DNA of 64,000 bases from Trichobilharzia regenti (GCA_944472135.2 OX235263.1:10523517-10587516), one strand, 5' to 3'. Shown: positions 23,450 to 34,810, numbered from the stretch's first letter. The notes: a model not told the origin generated them from the sequence alone. Program-made: numbers and translations.

Positions 23450-23605
23450 ACAGATGACATTCATACATTTCTCTCAGGTACTGCATACTTTGTTTAAAGA
23501 TTTAAAATTGGCTCTAAATTCTATTTGAACTGTTGTCAAATTGAAAAGGCAAAACAAGTGATTCAGCAAAGAAACTCTTCTCAACAATGAATTTTCTACC
23601 CAGCT
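23450..23605 (-). repeat. Putative PLE terminal repeat, copy 2
   Basis: Direct repeat of 22555-22705 (see there). Confidence 0.6.
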
Positions 23606-23624
23606 ATACATACATATGCATACA

Positions 23625-24262
23625 CACAAACTCGAAGACCTGAAGTTGGAAACCAACAAACTGGCTGAATAAATTCGCAGCCAGCGGAGACAGGACAGAT
23701 CTCAGGGGGAACATAGAGAAGCCGGTTGTGATTAGGGTAACCAACGAATTGCGACAACAACCAGCACTAATCACCAACAACGGGAGACATTTAACAGAGG
23801 TTACCACGTTTCAACTACAGATGAGACGGATCAAGACGTCAAAGCAAGCCAGCCAGCCAGCCAAAATCTGAAGTGCAAGATACGCCTTCATCAACCTGAA
23901 ACCAGTCTGGAAATGTTTTGCACTCTGTAGCATAAAGAAGAATATTAGGGCTTTCAACACAAGTATGAAGTCAGTCAGTTCTTCTATATATGTGAGTCTA
24001 ATACACTTGCGCTGCGCGTCATTAACAGCTTCCATCTTCGCCGGCTCCATAGTGAAGTGTCAAATGGCCGGCTGTCTGAGGACAAACCAACAAACAAGAG
24101 TCGATCGCTCAACAAATATGTAGGCGAAAATGGAGATGGACTGATCGGGGCATACGTTGAGGAGGCCGTTGAATGACATCGCGCTCAATACAAGCCGTCG
24201 CTTGTGTTGTTGAAGCTAACCTCGGAACCCAAGGGAATAATCATAATAATAATAATAATTCT
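23625..24262 (+). mobile_element. RTE LINE 3' part (subfamily 3)
   Basis: Starts just after the catalytic box (cacaaactcgaagacctgaa), continues through a Gln/Asn-coding-like segment (acaacaaccagcactaatc) and the conserved C-terminus, and ends in …cccaagggaataatcataataataata. It faces the minus-strand fragment at 22740-23445, so the two form a fold-back pair. Confidence 0.7.
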
Positions 24263-25494
24263 AGGTCACTTTCAATCTAAACGCCTATCTATATATTAAA
24301 TCTACTTCTGATTATGTGTATTTTAAAAAAATAATCAATAAATCGATAAAAAGTCATATATTCAAATCTCAATCAATTCACTTATATATTATATGCTCAC
24401 AACAGAATGGTAGATATGTGTATATATCTATAAAGAAAGGAAGCGTCATTTTCGATGCAGTCAAATAAATTTCTAGCAATAACTTTTGGAAATGTACGTT
24501 GCCTGATAAATTTTTTGTCTGTCCTAATAATAGGTATATATATATATATAATAATCGACTAATGAGTACAGTTAAACTCAACATTCTTTCTATTTCTCAG
24601 GGTAAATTTACCTTCAAAATTATAAATTCTTTTACAAATACCTGAGATAGAATAGGATGAACGTGGGAATAGTTTTGCCCCCTCTTCAGAAATATATGCC
24701 TTTTATGTATGTATATAAGTATCTGTGTGTGTAAGGATAAAAGTTTTACTTTTTGATGAGATGCTTACTTCATTTTGATATTTTCACTTTTGATGGGGAA
24801 GGTAGAAGACGATGAGAAATAGGCAACAGAAGGAGGTAGAGAGGGAATCACAGAGGGAGAGAGAGAGAGACAGAGAGGGACGATCGATAAATACTGTCAT
24901 CATCCTCATCATCAACATCATCAACAGTTCCAGTGATTGAAAAAATAAGATTAAATATTTTTAAAAAAAAAACAATTTCTTCTCTTCAATAATGTTTGTT
25001 CTGCCCTCCCCCCTCACTCTCCCTCACCTGGTGTTTTCTCCGCTGACTACTTTTCGAGATATTTTCCCATGGAAAACCTGTACGATAAATCATTTGACTA
25101 AAAAATAAAAAAAATAAATGAATAAGAAGCCTAAATACAGAAGGCAGATAATCGGGAAGACAAAGCTGAGATAGACGATGAGTGTTGATTTGTTGATATC
25201 TTATGGTGAATGGGTTTTCGGTGGTGGTGGTGGTGGTGTTTTTTTCATTTTTTTTTTGTTTTCGACCCGACCATCTCCTGCCGCATAACTTATTTCTCAT
25301 GAGTGTATCAAAATGGTTTGTTGACTGCTTTCTTTTATGGCTTTTTGTTTGTATGCAAGTTGAGAATATGATTGTAAGTTTTGAAAATTTAGTCGTAGAT
25401 AAAACTCGAGAGATAACATGAATTTTGAATTAGATTCGGAATTTTAATGGACTTCTAAACAAGTGATGCGTTGGAGTGATATACGAAGCGAAAG
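24263..25494. other. No gene recognised; simple repeats
   Basis: AT-rich region with (TA)n near 24535-24552, a (GA)n-rich stretch 24838-24882 and a (CAT)n stretch 24898-24921. The open frames at 24986-25300 (minus) and 25203-25421 (plus) are low-complexity and resemble no known protein. Confidence 0.5.
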
Positions 25495-25890
25495 AAATTA
25501 GAAGTCGATGAATGCTTATGACGCTGTATACGAACTCGCCTTGTAGCTGGAAGATCCTGGGTTTAAACCCTGGTGGTGAGTGCGTACTACCAATGATTCC
25601 CAAAAAACTAGAATGAAACAGCAGCTGTCCAGTACTCCAGTGTTGTTTTTTTAAGGTTCTCTAACTGATATCAATCCGTGATCAACCCGTAAAACATAAC
25701 TAATCCTTGCAAACCAAACTATAGAAAGTTGATCTGATGCTCGCTAGTGACTTGCTACAGGTTGGAGTTTCCTGAGTTCTAGTGAGAGGTCGTGACCAGT
25801 GAGGTCCAATTAGATGTCATGTGTGTGGATGGATGTCCCACCAACGACAATGGTTGGGGTCGCGCTAAATCACTAATCAGCCCACTATAA
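25495..25890 (+). repeat. Hammerhead family-B repeat, one unit plus start of the next
   Basis: tRNA-like head (gaagatcctgggtttaaaccc B box), degenerate ribozyme (gcgtactaccaatgattccc … gaaacagcagctgtccagta), tail, then the beginning of a second unit (ctagtgagaggtcgtgaccagt, 25775-25800) head to tail. Confidence 0.65.
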
Positions 25891-26284
25891 GGTCACCAGA
25901 ATCATAATTTTTCGTACTATTATTATCATTATTATCATTTTGTGATATCAAGTCTTTATTATCCATTTCTCCACCTAGTATATTTCACTTCATCGTTACC
26001 CTTGATTTTGGTCAACCTTTATGATTTTATACTAAACCTACCAATTCTATGAAATCCTATTACAATTTACAATTTAGCCTGTTTATTTTATCATTAGACA
26101 TTATCGGTCAGCCCTCACATTCAGTGTCCCCTTTGTTAATGTGTGTTTGCATGTATTTCGTGGTTGTCGTATTTCTCTCACCCCAATGACACTTGTATTC
26201 GGTTGACTATAAAACAACACTATATCACCCAATTGTTCATTCACACTTCATCACGTTTTTTCTGACTATATACCCTATACACAT
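25891..26284. other. No recognisable feature
   Basis: AT-rich; a short run of ATT/ATC triplets near 25920-25940. Confidence 0.5.
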
Positions 26285-28170
26285 TTGATTGGCCATGTTA
26301 ACTAATGGTACCAAGGAAGCAAAACTGATTAAACAATGGGCGGATCACTTCAAAGGACTTTTGGACCGACCGTCACCTGCAACCTGTCCAGAAATACCAA
26401 CAACAGCACGTATACAACTCCAAGTTGACACCAATCCTCCAACGAAAGCTGAAGTCTTGAATGCAATCAAACTTCTGAAAGCTGGAAAAACAGCCGGACC
26501 AGATGGAATACCTCCTGAAGCACTGAAAGCAGACCCAGAGACGACAGCAAACATGCTGACTCACTCCATTATTGCAAAAGTTCTGGAAGGAGGGGAAGGT
26601 GCCTACTGACTGGAGGAAAGGTTACCTCGTGAAACTACCAAAGAAGAGCGACTTACGTCTCACTCTGAAAGAACTGGGGAGGAATCATGCTCCTCTCGAC
26701 GCCAAGTAAAATCCTGAGTCGCATCATCCTGGAGAGAATGAAGGATGCAGTGGACACATAACTCCGACCAGAACAGGCTGGATTCAAGAAAGGCAAATCA
26801 TGTTCTGACCAAATTGCAACTCTACGCAACATCATCACAAAACAAAGCATGGAATGGTAATCAAACCTTCTTCTCAACTTTATACACTTTGGAAAGGCCT
26901 TCGACAGACAGCGTTGACCGTGAAGTAATTTGGAAACTACTCAAGCACTATGGCGTATAGTGCCCAAATATTCATCAACCTTATTCAACAGCTGTACGAC
27001 AATGGCACATGTCAAGTCATCCACAACGGAAGACTCAGCGAGGCGTTTGGAATAAACACAGGATTCAGACAAGGCTGGCTGGCTGGCTATTATTACCAAT
27101 GATATTCCTAATTGTGATGGACTGACTGGATTATGCGTCAGACAGTGAGTGGGAAACGAGAAGACAGGGATATCCTGGACCGACCGGCGTGAAAAACCTA
27201 GAAGACCTGGATTTCGCGCGTGGATGATTTATGTTTGATGTCACACAAAATCGTAGAATTACAAGCGAAAACCGACCAACAAACTGGTCGAAGAAGCAGA
27301 CAGTGAAGACAGGACTCCAGGTGAACATAGACAAGACGGAGGTTATGAAAATAATAAACCAAAAATAACCACCACAACAACAGCAGCAACAACATCCAGC
27401 GCCAATCACCATCAACGAACGGGAGGGATTTGAAAGAAGTTACTTCATTCACTCACTGATCTAGGGAGCATTGTCTCAACTACAGCCAGTCGGAACGTAC
27501 GGGGATGTCAAATCGAGCGAGAATCGGGAAGGCGGGCGAGAAACACACACATTCATCAACCAACTGAAACCAATCTGGAAATCTTCGTCACTCAGACAGC
27601 CAGCATCAACAACAGAATTCGGTCTGATTTTCAATACAAACAACGTCAGAGCAGCCAGCTCTTCTATACGGATCAGAAACTTGGCGGGCGGATTACAAAG
27701 AATATTTCCAACAGCCTGTTTCAGACCAGAACTTTATCAACCAACAACTGTCTTCACTGGCTCTATACTGAAATTCAGATGGCCGGGCCGGAAGGAATCA
27801 CCAACAAAAAACTATGTCTGGGAACAAACAAACAAAAGAAGAACCCATCGCCAACCAACAAATATGCAGGAGAAAGTGGATCGGGATGGATTCGACACTC
27901 GTGGCTGAGGAGGCCGCTGGGTGACTTCGCGCGCACGTCAGGCCATTGCTCGAGTGGAACCTGACAGGATGGGAAGCGGCAAGTGGGTCGTCAGTGCAAG
28001 GGTGACATGGAGGAGATCGTGTGAAGAGGAGTTGAAATAGTATGGACTAAGATGGATTCAGGCGAAAAGTACAGCAGAAGGAAGAGAGAAGTGGCAAGTG
28101 GAGACGTGCAGTTGAAGGCGTATGTTCCACTAGGAACGCAAGGGAACAATAAGAATAATATAATACAATA
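26285..28170 (+). mobile_element. RTE LINE, 3' 1.9 kb (subfamily 2)
   Basis: Longest open piece 26289-26609: KQWADHFKGLLDRPSPATC, then the RT1 region LLKAGKTAGPDGIPPEALK. Frameshifts follow. PTDWRKGYLVKLPKKS (26595-26650), SKILSRIILERMKDAVD (about 26700-26755), EQAGFKKGKSCSDQIATL (about 26770-26825), the palm, and the catalytic box at 27210-27231 with the 4-nt insertion ttcgcgcgtggatgat. Then VNIDKTEVMKI, the CAA/CAG tract (about 27370-27390), and ORF 27471-27908 covering the C-terminal part in shifted frames. It ends with ggcgtatgttccactaggaacg and (aat)n at about 28160. Confidence 0.88.
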
Positions 28171-28367
28171 ATGTTAACTAATTGACTATCATCTCAACTT
28201 ACACATGCACCCCAATACAGTTTCTGATATTATTTTCTTTTGCCTTTATTGGCTAAATGTACTCTATTATTCTTGGATTTAAAACTGTAGAGCCTGAAGA
28301 GGTTATGGAAAATAATTGTTCGCTCAAAATCTTGTTTTAATCGGTAGAAGATAGAATTCATTGAATC

Positions 28368-28565
28368 GAGTCACAATGACTGAATTGTGTACGAGCTTGC
28401 TTTGTAACCGGAAGGTCCTGGGTTCAAAGCCCAGTGGGTGCGTACTGCTGATGATGCCCAATCCAGAAAAAAACAGTTGTCCAGTACTCCAGTGCTAGTT
28501 TTAAACGCTTCTCTAACTGATATCAATCCGTGACCAACTTGTAAAAAGCTGTATGCTAATGATTG
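28368..28565 (+). repeat. Hammerhead family-B repeat, single
   Basis: tRNA-like head (A box tgactgaattg, B box gggttcaaagccc), then gcgtactg-ctgatga with perfect stem-I partner cagtac (28493-28498). Stem II has collapsed (tgcccaatccagaaa) so the ribozyme should be inactive. Confidence 0.7.
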
Positions 28566-28783
28566 ATAGATTTGGGTAGTTGGGAAACAGTTAAATCAAG
28601 CATTAATGTTTGCTAGTCAACCAGATCGAAGAGATCTATACACTGGGTGGCCGATTCTATCGTTTGCGGCCGATGTCATTAGCAGGTATACTAGGTTTTG
28701 ATGAAGGTCGGTGAGCCAAATCACTTCAAACCACCAGCTACTTTGGTGAACTGGTAATATTTCTGAAGTCTGAGTTAAGCCAC

Positions 28784-28841
28784 GTATACTGCTGATGAGC
28801 TCCGACCCTCCCCAAACGAGCGAAATAGTTCCTCAGTGTTA
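28784..28841 (+). ncRNA. Hammerhead-ribozyme-like motif, third type
   Basis: 5' stem I gtatactg; core ctgatga (28792-28798); stem II gctc/gagc (28799-28802 with 28818-28821) closing a 15-nt loop; gaaa (28822-28825); then tagttc and ctcagtgt, which could pair with the 5' strand apart from a two-base slip. Stem III is weak. It sits in an otherwise unclassified repeat-like stretch (28566-28890). Sequence match to the core is good; activity is doubtful. Confidence 0.45.
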
Positions 28842-28904
28842 AGATCACTTTGATCTTGCTGCTGAGCAATATCGGCTGAAGGGAGTACGTGTCCAACTAT
28901 TATT

Positions 28905-29481
28905 CTTATTATTTCCCGGGGGTTCCGAGTGGATCATTGGACCGGCTTCAACAACACATCTCCACTTTCTTCTATTCTCCGCCTCCCCTCTTTCTTTCTA
29001 ACTGGACAACTACACGATTGCCCATAATATCTCATCTCTTCCTCACGTTATCTATTCCATGTCACCCTTGAACCGACGACTTACTCAATGCTAGTCATTG
29101 GGATTCCACTCGAACGATGACCTGCATTATGCGCGATGTCATTCGACGGCCTCCTCAACGTATTCCCTGATCAGTCCATCTCTATGTTCTCCTACATATT
29201 TGTTGAGCAATCGGCTCATGCGTGTTAGTTTTACCCAGAGTTCCTCCTTGCTAATCCTTCCTAGCCAGCCTGCCATTTGTTCTTCAATAAGGGGGGAAAA
29301 ATGCTGCTGCTGAAAGTTGGCAACCTGTTCAAAATCCTTTCTGCAGCACGCCAGGTTTCTGACCTGTATAAAAGGATCGACTTCAAGCTTTTCCTGTTGG
29401 CTACAGAGCACAGAATATTTCCAAAGGGGTTTCAGGTTGATAAATGTGTATCTCGCCTTCACGATTCTAACTTTGACATCT
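28905..29481 (-). mobile_element. RTE LINE 3' part (subfamily 3), left piece split by a PLE
   Basis: Minus strand. The 3' tail with (AAT)-like end at 28905; reading includes LIREYVEEAVE, QMAGWLGRISKEELW and YTFINLKPLWKYSVL (complement of about 29140-29460). The copy is continuous with 31260-32085: the sequence before 29481 (ctaactttgacatct) rejoins tcctccgtccacc at 31260, proving that the PLE between them is an insertion. Confidence 0.85.
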
Positions 29482-29697
29482 TGTTCAGCGAAGAAATTTC
29501 TTTTCAACAACTTCATTTTCATGCCAACTGTACAGTCGTATTTATTATATTACAGAAAAAGGTGGTTATTAAGTGGCACTAAATAATTAACTGCTCAGTC
29601 AATGTACGTATATATGTGATAAAAGTTATAAGGGGTAGAGTTGAAGTGGATAAATTACAAAAATATTAAAGATTGTTCTATAACAAAAATGTCAAGT
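29481..29697. repeat. Left inverted terminal repeat of the PLE
   Basis: Reverse complement of 31003-31205, including small indels. It begins at the PLE insertion boundary. Confidence 0.9.
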
Positions 29698-29741
29698 AGA
29701 CACTATCTGCTATCTATGCGAGTATATTGATTTAAAATGGT

Positions 29742-30890
29742 ATGAACATTGGCTTACCAACTGATTATCTTAAACAACTACTATTGAGATGCACACTGAA
29801 TGTGCAATTTAGATTTAATGATGTCATCTACAACCAAAGGGATGGAGTCGCCATGGGGTCTCTTTTAGGACCGCTCTTAGCGGACGTTTTCATGGCAAGC
29901 TTAGAGAATGGCCCACTAAAGGAAACCATCGATAGTCTGTTTATGTATAAAAGATATGTTGATGATACCTTCATTGTATGTGATGAAAACACTTCAACTG
30001 CCGAACTTCTTAGAATATTTAATGGTTCTCACCCATCTTTGCTTTTCACGATCGAAGAAGAGTCGGATTCTTCGTTTCACTTCCTTGATGTTAAGCTAGA
30101 TAGAAGAGAGAATGGAACGCTTCTAAGGTCGATTTACCGAAAGCCAACATTCACTGGGCAGTACACTAACTTCAACAGTTGGGTACCTTTAGGGAGAAAG
30201 AGAAATCTTATTCATTCCTTATGCTCCAGAATTCGTAAAATCTGCTCTCCAGAGACAATCGATAGGGAACTAGATAACCTTCGATCAAATCTCCTTAATA
30301 ATGGTTATCCCACAAGGTTCATTGAACGTAACATCAAGAAAGAATCCGCCCCGAGACAAGTCACAGTACCAAAGAAAAAGCTGTTTATGAGTCTTGCATT
30401 CAAAGGTGACACCATTTCAGAATTGATTAAAAATCGTTTATCTAAATGTATTAAACGCACTTTTCCTGCAGCTGACCTGCAACTAGTTTTTACCAGCCGA
30501 AATATGATCAGACAATGCGTCAAGGATAGATTACCGCTTTTGTCCACATCTATGTGCATTTACTCTTTTACTTGCTCTTGTGGAGCTGTTTATATTGGAC
30601 GTTGTAAGCGTAATCTCCGAAAACGTGTAGCTGAACACTATCCGGTTTGGTTAATGAAAGGCGAACGTAGAACTGCAAAGTCGTCTATTTGTGATCACCT
30701 GTTAGAGTCTGGTCATTTAGCCCCACGTGATTCATCTTTCAAAGTTATATACATGGCAAAATCGAATCGATCCAAAAGTTTACGTTTTCTTCACTTATGC
30801 ATAGCCGAAGCTTTAGCTATACATGAACAGAAACCTAAATTATGTGTTCAAAAGCGTTTTGTCAAACCCCTTTCTTTACCTTGGTCATAA
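29742..30890 (+). pseudogene. PLE reverse transcriptase/GIY-YIG endonuclease, N-terminally truncated but open
   Basis: An uninterrupted 382-codon frame, the best-preserved retroelement protein in the window. It starts within the RT domain (GLPTDYLKQLLLRCTLNVQF) and has the palm motif GVAMGSLLGPLLADVFM (residues about 35-51), catalytic YVDD (about 71-74), HFLDVKLDRRENGTLL and YRKPTFTGQYTNFNS (about 110-145). After a linker comes the C-terminal GIY-YIG-like nuclease: FTCSCGAVYIGRCKRNLRKRVAEH (about 275-300) and the downstream HLLESGH. It ends in the conserved LSLPWS. Known PLE proteins have a longer N-terminus with RT1-RT2, missing here because the copy is truncated against the inverted repeat. 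The ATG at 29742 is merely the first in frame. Confidence 0.9.
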
Positions 30891-31002
30891 TAATTTTCTT
30901 TCTAGTTTTTATTTTATTTTACCACTTGAATTCTTTCCACTTCACTTCACATCTTCATTCTTATCGTAATCGTACTCCTAATTTTCAATATTTTTAGACA
31001 AC

Positions 31003-31205
31003 ACTTGACATTTTTGTTATAGAACAATCTTTAATATTTTTGTAATTTATCCACTTCAACTCTACCCCTTATAACTTTTATCACATATATACGTACATTG
31101 ACTGAGCAATTATTTAGTGCCACTTAATAACCTTTTTCTGTAATATAAATACGACTGTACAGCTTGAAAATGAAGTCGTTGAAAAGAAATTTCTTCGCTG
31201 AACAA
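31003..31205. repeat. Right inverted terminal repeat of the PLE
   Basis: Reverse complement of 29481-29697. It ends in the conserved PLE terminal segment (acgactgtacagc…gttgaaaagaaatttcttcg). Confidence 0.9.
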
Positions 31206-31259
31206 AAACACTGTGTTTTTACTTATGAATAAATGGGTATTTTTCGTTATTTGACATCT

Positions 31260-32085
31260 TCCTCCGTCCACCCTGTAATTGAAATCATGCTTCCCAGATA
31301 AGTGAAGGAGGTAACTTCTGTCGAATCTCTCCCTTCGATGATGATTGGTGCTCGTTGTTGTGGCTGTTGGCTGGTTGGTTATTTTCATTTCCTCCTTCTT
31401 CTCTGTGTTCACCTGGAGTCTTGTCTTCACTAGCTGCTTCTTCTGTTAGTTTGTTGGTTTCCGCCTGCAAGTCTTCGTGTTCAAGTCATATTAAACATAT
31501 ATCATCTACAAGAGAAATCCAGATCTTCTAGAACATTCTTATTGGTGTCCCAGTGTATTTCTGTCTCCTCATTGCCTACAGTCTGACGCACAATCCAATC
31601 TATGACAATTAAGAATATTATCGTTGGTGATAATAGGCAGTCAGTCTTGTCTTACTCCTGTGTGTACTTTGAACACCTCGCTGAGCTCTCCGTTATGGAT
31701 CACCTGATACATGGCACTGTCATATAGCTAGCCAGCTGTTGAATGAGGTCGATAGACGTTTGGGCACTGCATGCCGTAATGTTGAAGTAGTTTTTCAATT
31801 ACTTCTCGGTCAAGTCTGTCTGTGGAATGCCTTTTCGAAGTCAATAAAGTTGTTAAGGTAAAGGTTTGGCTGTCACTCAATACTTTGTTCTGTGATAGCG
31901 ATGCGTAGAGTGGTAATTTGCTCAGCACATAATTTGCATTTCTTGAATCCCGTTTGTTCTGGTGGAGCTGGCAAAGTTGTATATCCAGTGCATCTTTTAT
32001 TCTCTCCAGTATGATGATAATTAATATTCTACTCCTCAGTGTGGACATCAGCATGATTCCACGCCAGTTCATAAGTATCCAACTA
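31260..32085 (-). mobile_element. RTE LINE (subfamily 3), right piece split by the PLE
   Basis: Continuation of 28905-29481. It includes the linker, the catalytic box at 31496-31520 with the 4-nt expansion (gatttc-tcttgta-gatgat), the palm (WIVRQTVGNEETEIHW, complement of about 31560-31600), LDREVIEKLLQHYG (about 31770-31810), LDIQLCQLHQNKRDS (about 31960-32000) and RGIMLMSTL near 32050. Confidence 0.85.
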
Positions 32086-32139
32086 CTCATGTTTGATCAA
32101 TGAGCAGCATGTAGCGCTGTGCAGCTCTGCTTACTTTCT

Positions 32140-32690
32140 CGACTGCCAATTACGGTATCAAGCAGATCATAACACAAAAAACACAACACAAACAAACAGC
32201 AACAATCCAATTACACTCAAGAGGAATTGTATGAAAACCTCAAGAAAAATTGAAAAAAGATATCTCATGGACGTCTTCCAAAAGAACGGATATCCACGGA
32301 ATTTCATCAGAGGGAGTCTACCCTCAAGCCAACCTATCAAATCAAATGCCCCCAAGGAAAGCACACAGAAAATCGCTACACCATATATAAAGGCCATCTC
32401 GGTAATCACCGCTAAATTCCTCAAACCTTTAGGAAATTATTGGCACACAAAACAACAAAATCACCTTACTCAGCTCTCTCCACGTCAACCAAAAGACTCA
32501 ACAGCGAAAGCAGATAAAACCAACATCATCTACAAAATAAATTGTAACAACTGCGAAAAACACTACATTGGCTAAAGCGGACGTCCTCTTAGTCCTCGTA
32601 TCCATGAACATAAGCTAGCCGTCAGAAGACATGACATCCATTCCCTCATATCACCTTACTACATGCAGACAAGCACGAAAATCTTCCTAA
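32140..32690 (+). mobile_element. PLE C-terminal fragment (RT end, linker, GIY-YIG start)
   Basis: ORF 32093-32575 covers RYLMDVFQKNGYPRNFIRG (about 32260-32310), PYIKAISVITAKFLKP (about 32380-32430) and the Cys-containing nuclease start NIIYKINCNNCEKHYIG (32523-32573). A stop (taa) follows, and the frame resumes with SGRPLSPRIHEHKLAVRRHD. It belongs to a different PLE subtype from the 29.7-kb copy and is the same subtype as 62.85-64.0 kb. Confidence 0.75.
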
Positions 32691-33069
32691 TGAGTTTTAT
32701 AGTACAGTTATTTGACAACAACGTTTCTTTTGCCTGTTTCATTCCATTATTTAGGTTTTTGATGCAACATTTAGAGTTATCTCTAGATCTGTTAGACACT
32801 TTACTAAGCTTACCCTTACAGATGACGGATAAGGTGAATTAAAGCCTCTGACTTTTTATAAAAACTAGTGGATATCAGTATCTTGCACAAACATTTTTAA
32901 GTAGCATTTACGTATCAGCGGTTCAGTAAGTGACTGCTTACTAACCACACACTTACTATGGGTTCGGTTCTCTACTGACAGTAGGTTCAGAAAAAAGAAC
33001 AGGATGGGAATGGAGCTAACACGCCCATCCTGTTAAAAACTATATTACCTCTACTGATATGCTGAATAT
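32691..33069. other. No recognisable feature
   Basis: Unclassified AT-rich sequence between a PLE and a LINE fragment. Confidence 0.4.
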
Positions 33070-33385
33070 TGGAGCCTAGTGTTCCACCGTGTGTTACGCA
33101 TTCCTAGCCATCACCTACCTAGACAAGCGATGTTAGTTGACAAAGGGTCAGGTTGGAAAAGGGCCATTAGTGGTCAAAACAAAACATGGCCTCATCAGTC
33201 AATGAAATCCACAATAAATCGTTTAAGCCAACCAGCCAGTCACGTAGGAAGGTTCAGACTTCCCGACTAGTTGGGGTCCTCAGGACGGTAAAAAACAATG
33301 ACGACTGGAGACAATTGGTGCTATGGCTCAAAATTGTTCTCAATGGCCAGCGCAGATGCACCCACTACCTGTGACTTATAATATC
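33070..33385 (+). mobile_element. LINE ORF C-terminal fragment (RTE type)
   Basis: Two overlapping frames give VLRIPSHHLPRQAMLVDKG, RAISGQNKTWPHQSMKS and NDDWRQLVLWLKIVLNGQRR. This is the familiar Leu/Pro/Arg- and Trp-rich C-terminal end of schistosome RTE-like LINE ORFs. It is frameshifted near 33220-33270. Confidence 0.55.
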
Positions 33386-33539
33386 CAATAAAACTATACT
33401 GTTCTTCCATATTACTACTCTTTTTTGCCTCTTATTTTTGTTTACTGTCTCTATTTTGCGTTTCTTTTTACTTTCTTCTCTTGATTTGTGTGCTACATGA
33501 AGTTGGTCTGTAAATAACATCGTTGAATATGAATTATAA

Positions 33540-34330
33540 ATTAAGTGTACATCTTTACGACAACTTTGAGAGTAGTGTTCTCCAGTTGCCAGCTGATCTG
33601 CAGAAGCCCAAAGGAAAATATCCCGCACCCGACCACTTCTATTTGTATGTATCAGTTCACCTGTTGCTGTGGAGCCAGGTACATCGGTCGTTCAACGCGC
33701 ATCCTGTCTAAAAGGGTCAAAGAACACTATCCAGCGTGGCTACAGAAAGGAAATAATGGCCGTATAAGGAGTGCAGTAATCGAACATCTCGTCAACACTG
33801 ATCATTCCATCTCAACAAACGCCTCCTTCAAAGTAATCTACAAAGTGAAGAACAACCTGCCAAAGACAATACGTTTCAGTCTTCGTTGCCCTAGCTATTC
33901 AATGAGAACAACCAGAACTATGCATAGGAAATAAAATTATTCAACCACTTCTACTCTCATGGTAATAACTCCGTTGATCTGACTTAACTTTTGTTTGTAT
34001 GGCTATTTCTCTAACTATTGAGAACTATTGCGTTATTCCGTATGTTATTTTGTTTCCATGTACACCCTGAGCCCAACTCTTTCATCAAACTATTCACGCC
34101 ATCACGTAACTCTTCTTTAACAATCGTTTGTGATAAATCATTACTTTTGTTACTATCCTCTTATATCAACATCCAATTCATCTGAACTTACTAACTGTAT
34201 TTTCGTTTGACAAATTTAATGTACACACATATACAAAACAACCATATAAATTTGCGATTGTACAGCTATGAAAATGAATTCGCTGTCGAAAAGTGACTCT
34301 TCGCTGAACTACTGGTCTTCTGTCTATTAA
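33540..34330 (+). mobile_element. PLE 3' fragment with GIY-YIG domain
   Basis: ORF 33545-33934 contains YQFTCCCGARYIGRSTRIL (about 33645-33705), RVKEHYPAWLQKG and VIEHLVNTDHSISTNASFKVIYKVKNN, the GIY-YIG nuclease of a PLE subtype also seen at 37.9-38.3 kb. A frameshift lies near 33890. The 3' UTR runs to the conserved terminus gcgattgtacagct…gactcttcgctgaac at 34250-34305. Confidence 0.8.
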
Positions 34331-34439
34331 GGTTCAAATAGGAATTTTTCATGAATTATTTAAAAATGTTTACGAGTACAGGTGAAAATTCCTGAAAGTA
34401 ATTAAATGATGAAATGTTGTCAGACGGTTTGAGGTAATA

Positions 34440-34810
34440 AGCAGGAAGTATTGAATCTGGGTTTGGGTGACGTTTGTTGCTCACCAGTCAGCTAAACATA
34501 TCAGCAATCTTGAAGAGACGTATCTCGCTTTTAAGACTACAACTCATGTCACCCAGTACTGCAGTCAGAGACGTCGTTACTGAGTTATTAGGGCTTTCGA
34601 CGGACCTCCTGTAGGAATGTAATATGTACTTTGGTTGGACACTAAGTGGTAAGCTATGTCGTGAGTCTAGTCTGTCGTCTGATGCAGAGTGAGTTCTGTC
34701 AGTTACGTGTGCAATTTGGCCACTGTGTTAGATTGCCCACCATCGAGGTGCACTCTGAATAGCTGTTAGAGAGTTGGAGGCAATCGACAGAAGGGATATG
34801 AATTCCTTCA
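34440..34810 (+). repeat. Dispersed repeat, unclassified
   Basis: Aligns by eye with 13600-13880. No coding frame. Confidence 0.4.

Larger units (their letters stand above)
29482..31249 (+). mobile_element. Penelope-like element with inverted terminal repeats, nested in RTE
   Basis: A 1.77-kb PLE flanked by the 10-bp duplication tttgacatct (29472-29481 and 31250-31259). Its ends are inverted repeats: 29481-29697 versus 31003-31205, about 205 bp with few differences (gaaatttctt, tacagtcgta, aggggtagagttgaagtgga and their complements). Inverted pLTRs are a known PLE configuration. The coding part (29742-30890) is 5'-truncated next to the left arm. Confidence 0.9.

Noticed and set aside
24986..25421. 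Overlapping open frames on both strands
   Set aside because: Low-complexity composition (Thr run from a GGT/GTT repeat, Phe run from T tracts), no homology I can recognise, no splice or promoter context.
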